Below are positions 4,994-5,392 of a DNA stretch of 5,392 bases, piece after piece. Location of the stretch: assembly GCA_028866155.1 (NCBI GenBank), contig JAGWIT010000051.1, positions 1-5,392 of the forward strand, written 5' to 3'. The position numbers were made by a program, and so were the translations under genes. This DNA is from Patescibacteria group bacterium. Its GTDB lineage: Bacteria > Patescibacteriota > Minisyncoccia > Phycocordibacterales > SBAW01. The notes under the pieces are model-generated. The model ran no database searches and had not been told where the DNA came from. It saw nothing but the letters and a program-made list of their open reading frames with translations. The first letter of the stretch is position 1; each line of letters starts with the position of its first letter.

Positions 4994-5392
4994 ATGTATA
5001 AACGCCTTTTACTACTTACATCTGTTTGCATGTTCGCGCCCTTCTTTGTGTTTGCCGCCGCACGCTCGCTTTCTGTAGGCTTATCGGGCAGCGACGTCAC
5101 GACGCTCCAGCAAGAACTTATCGCCCAGGGATATTTAAGCGGGAGCGCGACCGGCTACTTTGGAGCACTCACGCAGGCCGCGGTGCAAAAATTTCAATGC
5201 GCGCGGGGCATCATCTGTGCGGGCTCGGGGGTGTCGGGCTATGGTATAGCGGGGCCCAAGACCCAAGCGGCGCTTGCAAGCGCCTCGGCTCCCGTTCAAC
5301 CCGGCACGCTCAGTGGCGTCTCTCTCACGAATCCTGCTACTGGTAAGTTTGAGTTTAGCGGATGGCTGCCGTATTGGCGCGCCGCTACCAGC
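4994..5392 (+). CDS. Secreted peptidoglycan-binding protein, probable glycosidase, 3'-truncated
   Basis: The first 133 residues of a longer protein; the frame is still open at the window end. Residues 1-22 are a signal peptide (MYKRLLLL start, probable cut near VFAAA). Residues 27-95 are a PG_binding_1 domain, seen in its pattern LSVGLSGSDVTTLQQELIAQ, GYLSGSATGYFGALTQAAV, KFQ, then YGIAGPKTQAAL. Two cysteines inside it (C69 and C75) could form a disulfide. A short Ala/Pro/Ser linker follows (96-117), then KFEFSGWLPYWRAATS. The W.PYW element resembles the first strand of GH18-type (YaaH/SleL-like) glycoside hydrolase domains often joined to such binding domains; this part is inference from few residues. 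The protein would act outside the cell on wall glycan. ATG 4994 is chosen because it opens the signal peptide and has AAGGG upstream. It lies 31 bases after the small DUF5666-like gene. Confidence 0.85.
   Translation, partial: MYKRLLLLTSVCMFAPFFVFAAARSLSVGLSGSDVTTLQQELIAQGYLSGSATGYFGALTQAAVQKFQCARGIICAGSGVSGYGIAGPKTQAALASASAPVQPGTLSGVSLTNPATGKFEFSGWLPYWRAATS

Noticed and set aside
1..5392. CRISPR array, insertion sequence, phage or toxin-antitoxin locus
   Set aside because: No spaced direct repeats, transposase, integrase or paired small toxin/antitoxin frames were found on either strand.

Overview
The window looks like a piece of a chromosome from a Candidate Phyla Radiation (Patescibacteria/Parcubacteria-type) bacterium. 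This is inferred from the gene mix: a stand-alone SWIB/MDM2 protein, small secreted DUF5666-like proteins, a secreted peptidoglycan-binding protein that seems to lead into a glycosidase-like domain, and a CTP synthase with unusual motifs. Most start codons also lack a Shine-Dalgarno sequence and have very short inferred leaders. The DNA is moderately GC-rich and the reading frames fit the standard code; no frame needs UGA read as an amino acid. No marker gene fixes the lineage more closely.

Layout. 1-891 (+): 3' part of ftsX, the membrane subunit of the FtsEX division complex; its start lies before the window. 951-2660 (+): complete pyrG (CTP synthase), with an extended -10 promoter in front and a strong hairpin terminator behind. 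2715-2969 (-): 84-residue SWIB-domain protein, convergent with pyrG. 3016-3041: bidirectional terminator. 3066-3590 (-): secreted DUF5666-like protein with a Gly/Phe-rich tail. 3712-4362 (-): VTT (TVP38/TMEM64/DedA-like) membrane protein. 4481-4551 (-): tRNA-Gln with anticodon CUG. 4666-4962 (+): a second, smaller secreted DUF5666-like protein. 4994-end (+): secreted protein with a peptidoglycan-binding domain, cut by the window edge. No gene-free stretch exceeds about 125 bases.

How it works together. FtsX and the last gene point to cell-envelope division and remodelling, and the two DUF5666-like proteins are also exported. PyrG, tRNA-Gln and the SWIB protein are housekeeping or nucleic-acid functions. 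I see no evidence for one integrated novel system: no CRISPR, transposase, phage, toxin-antitoxin or biosynthetic cluster. The most interesting points are a change in PyrG at the expected CTP/UTP-sensing site, the near-leaderless promoter architecture shared by several genes, and the pair of divergent DUF5666-like exported proteins.
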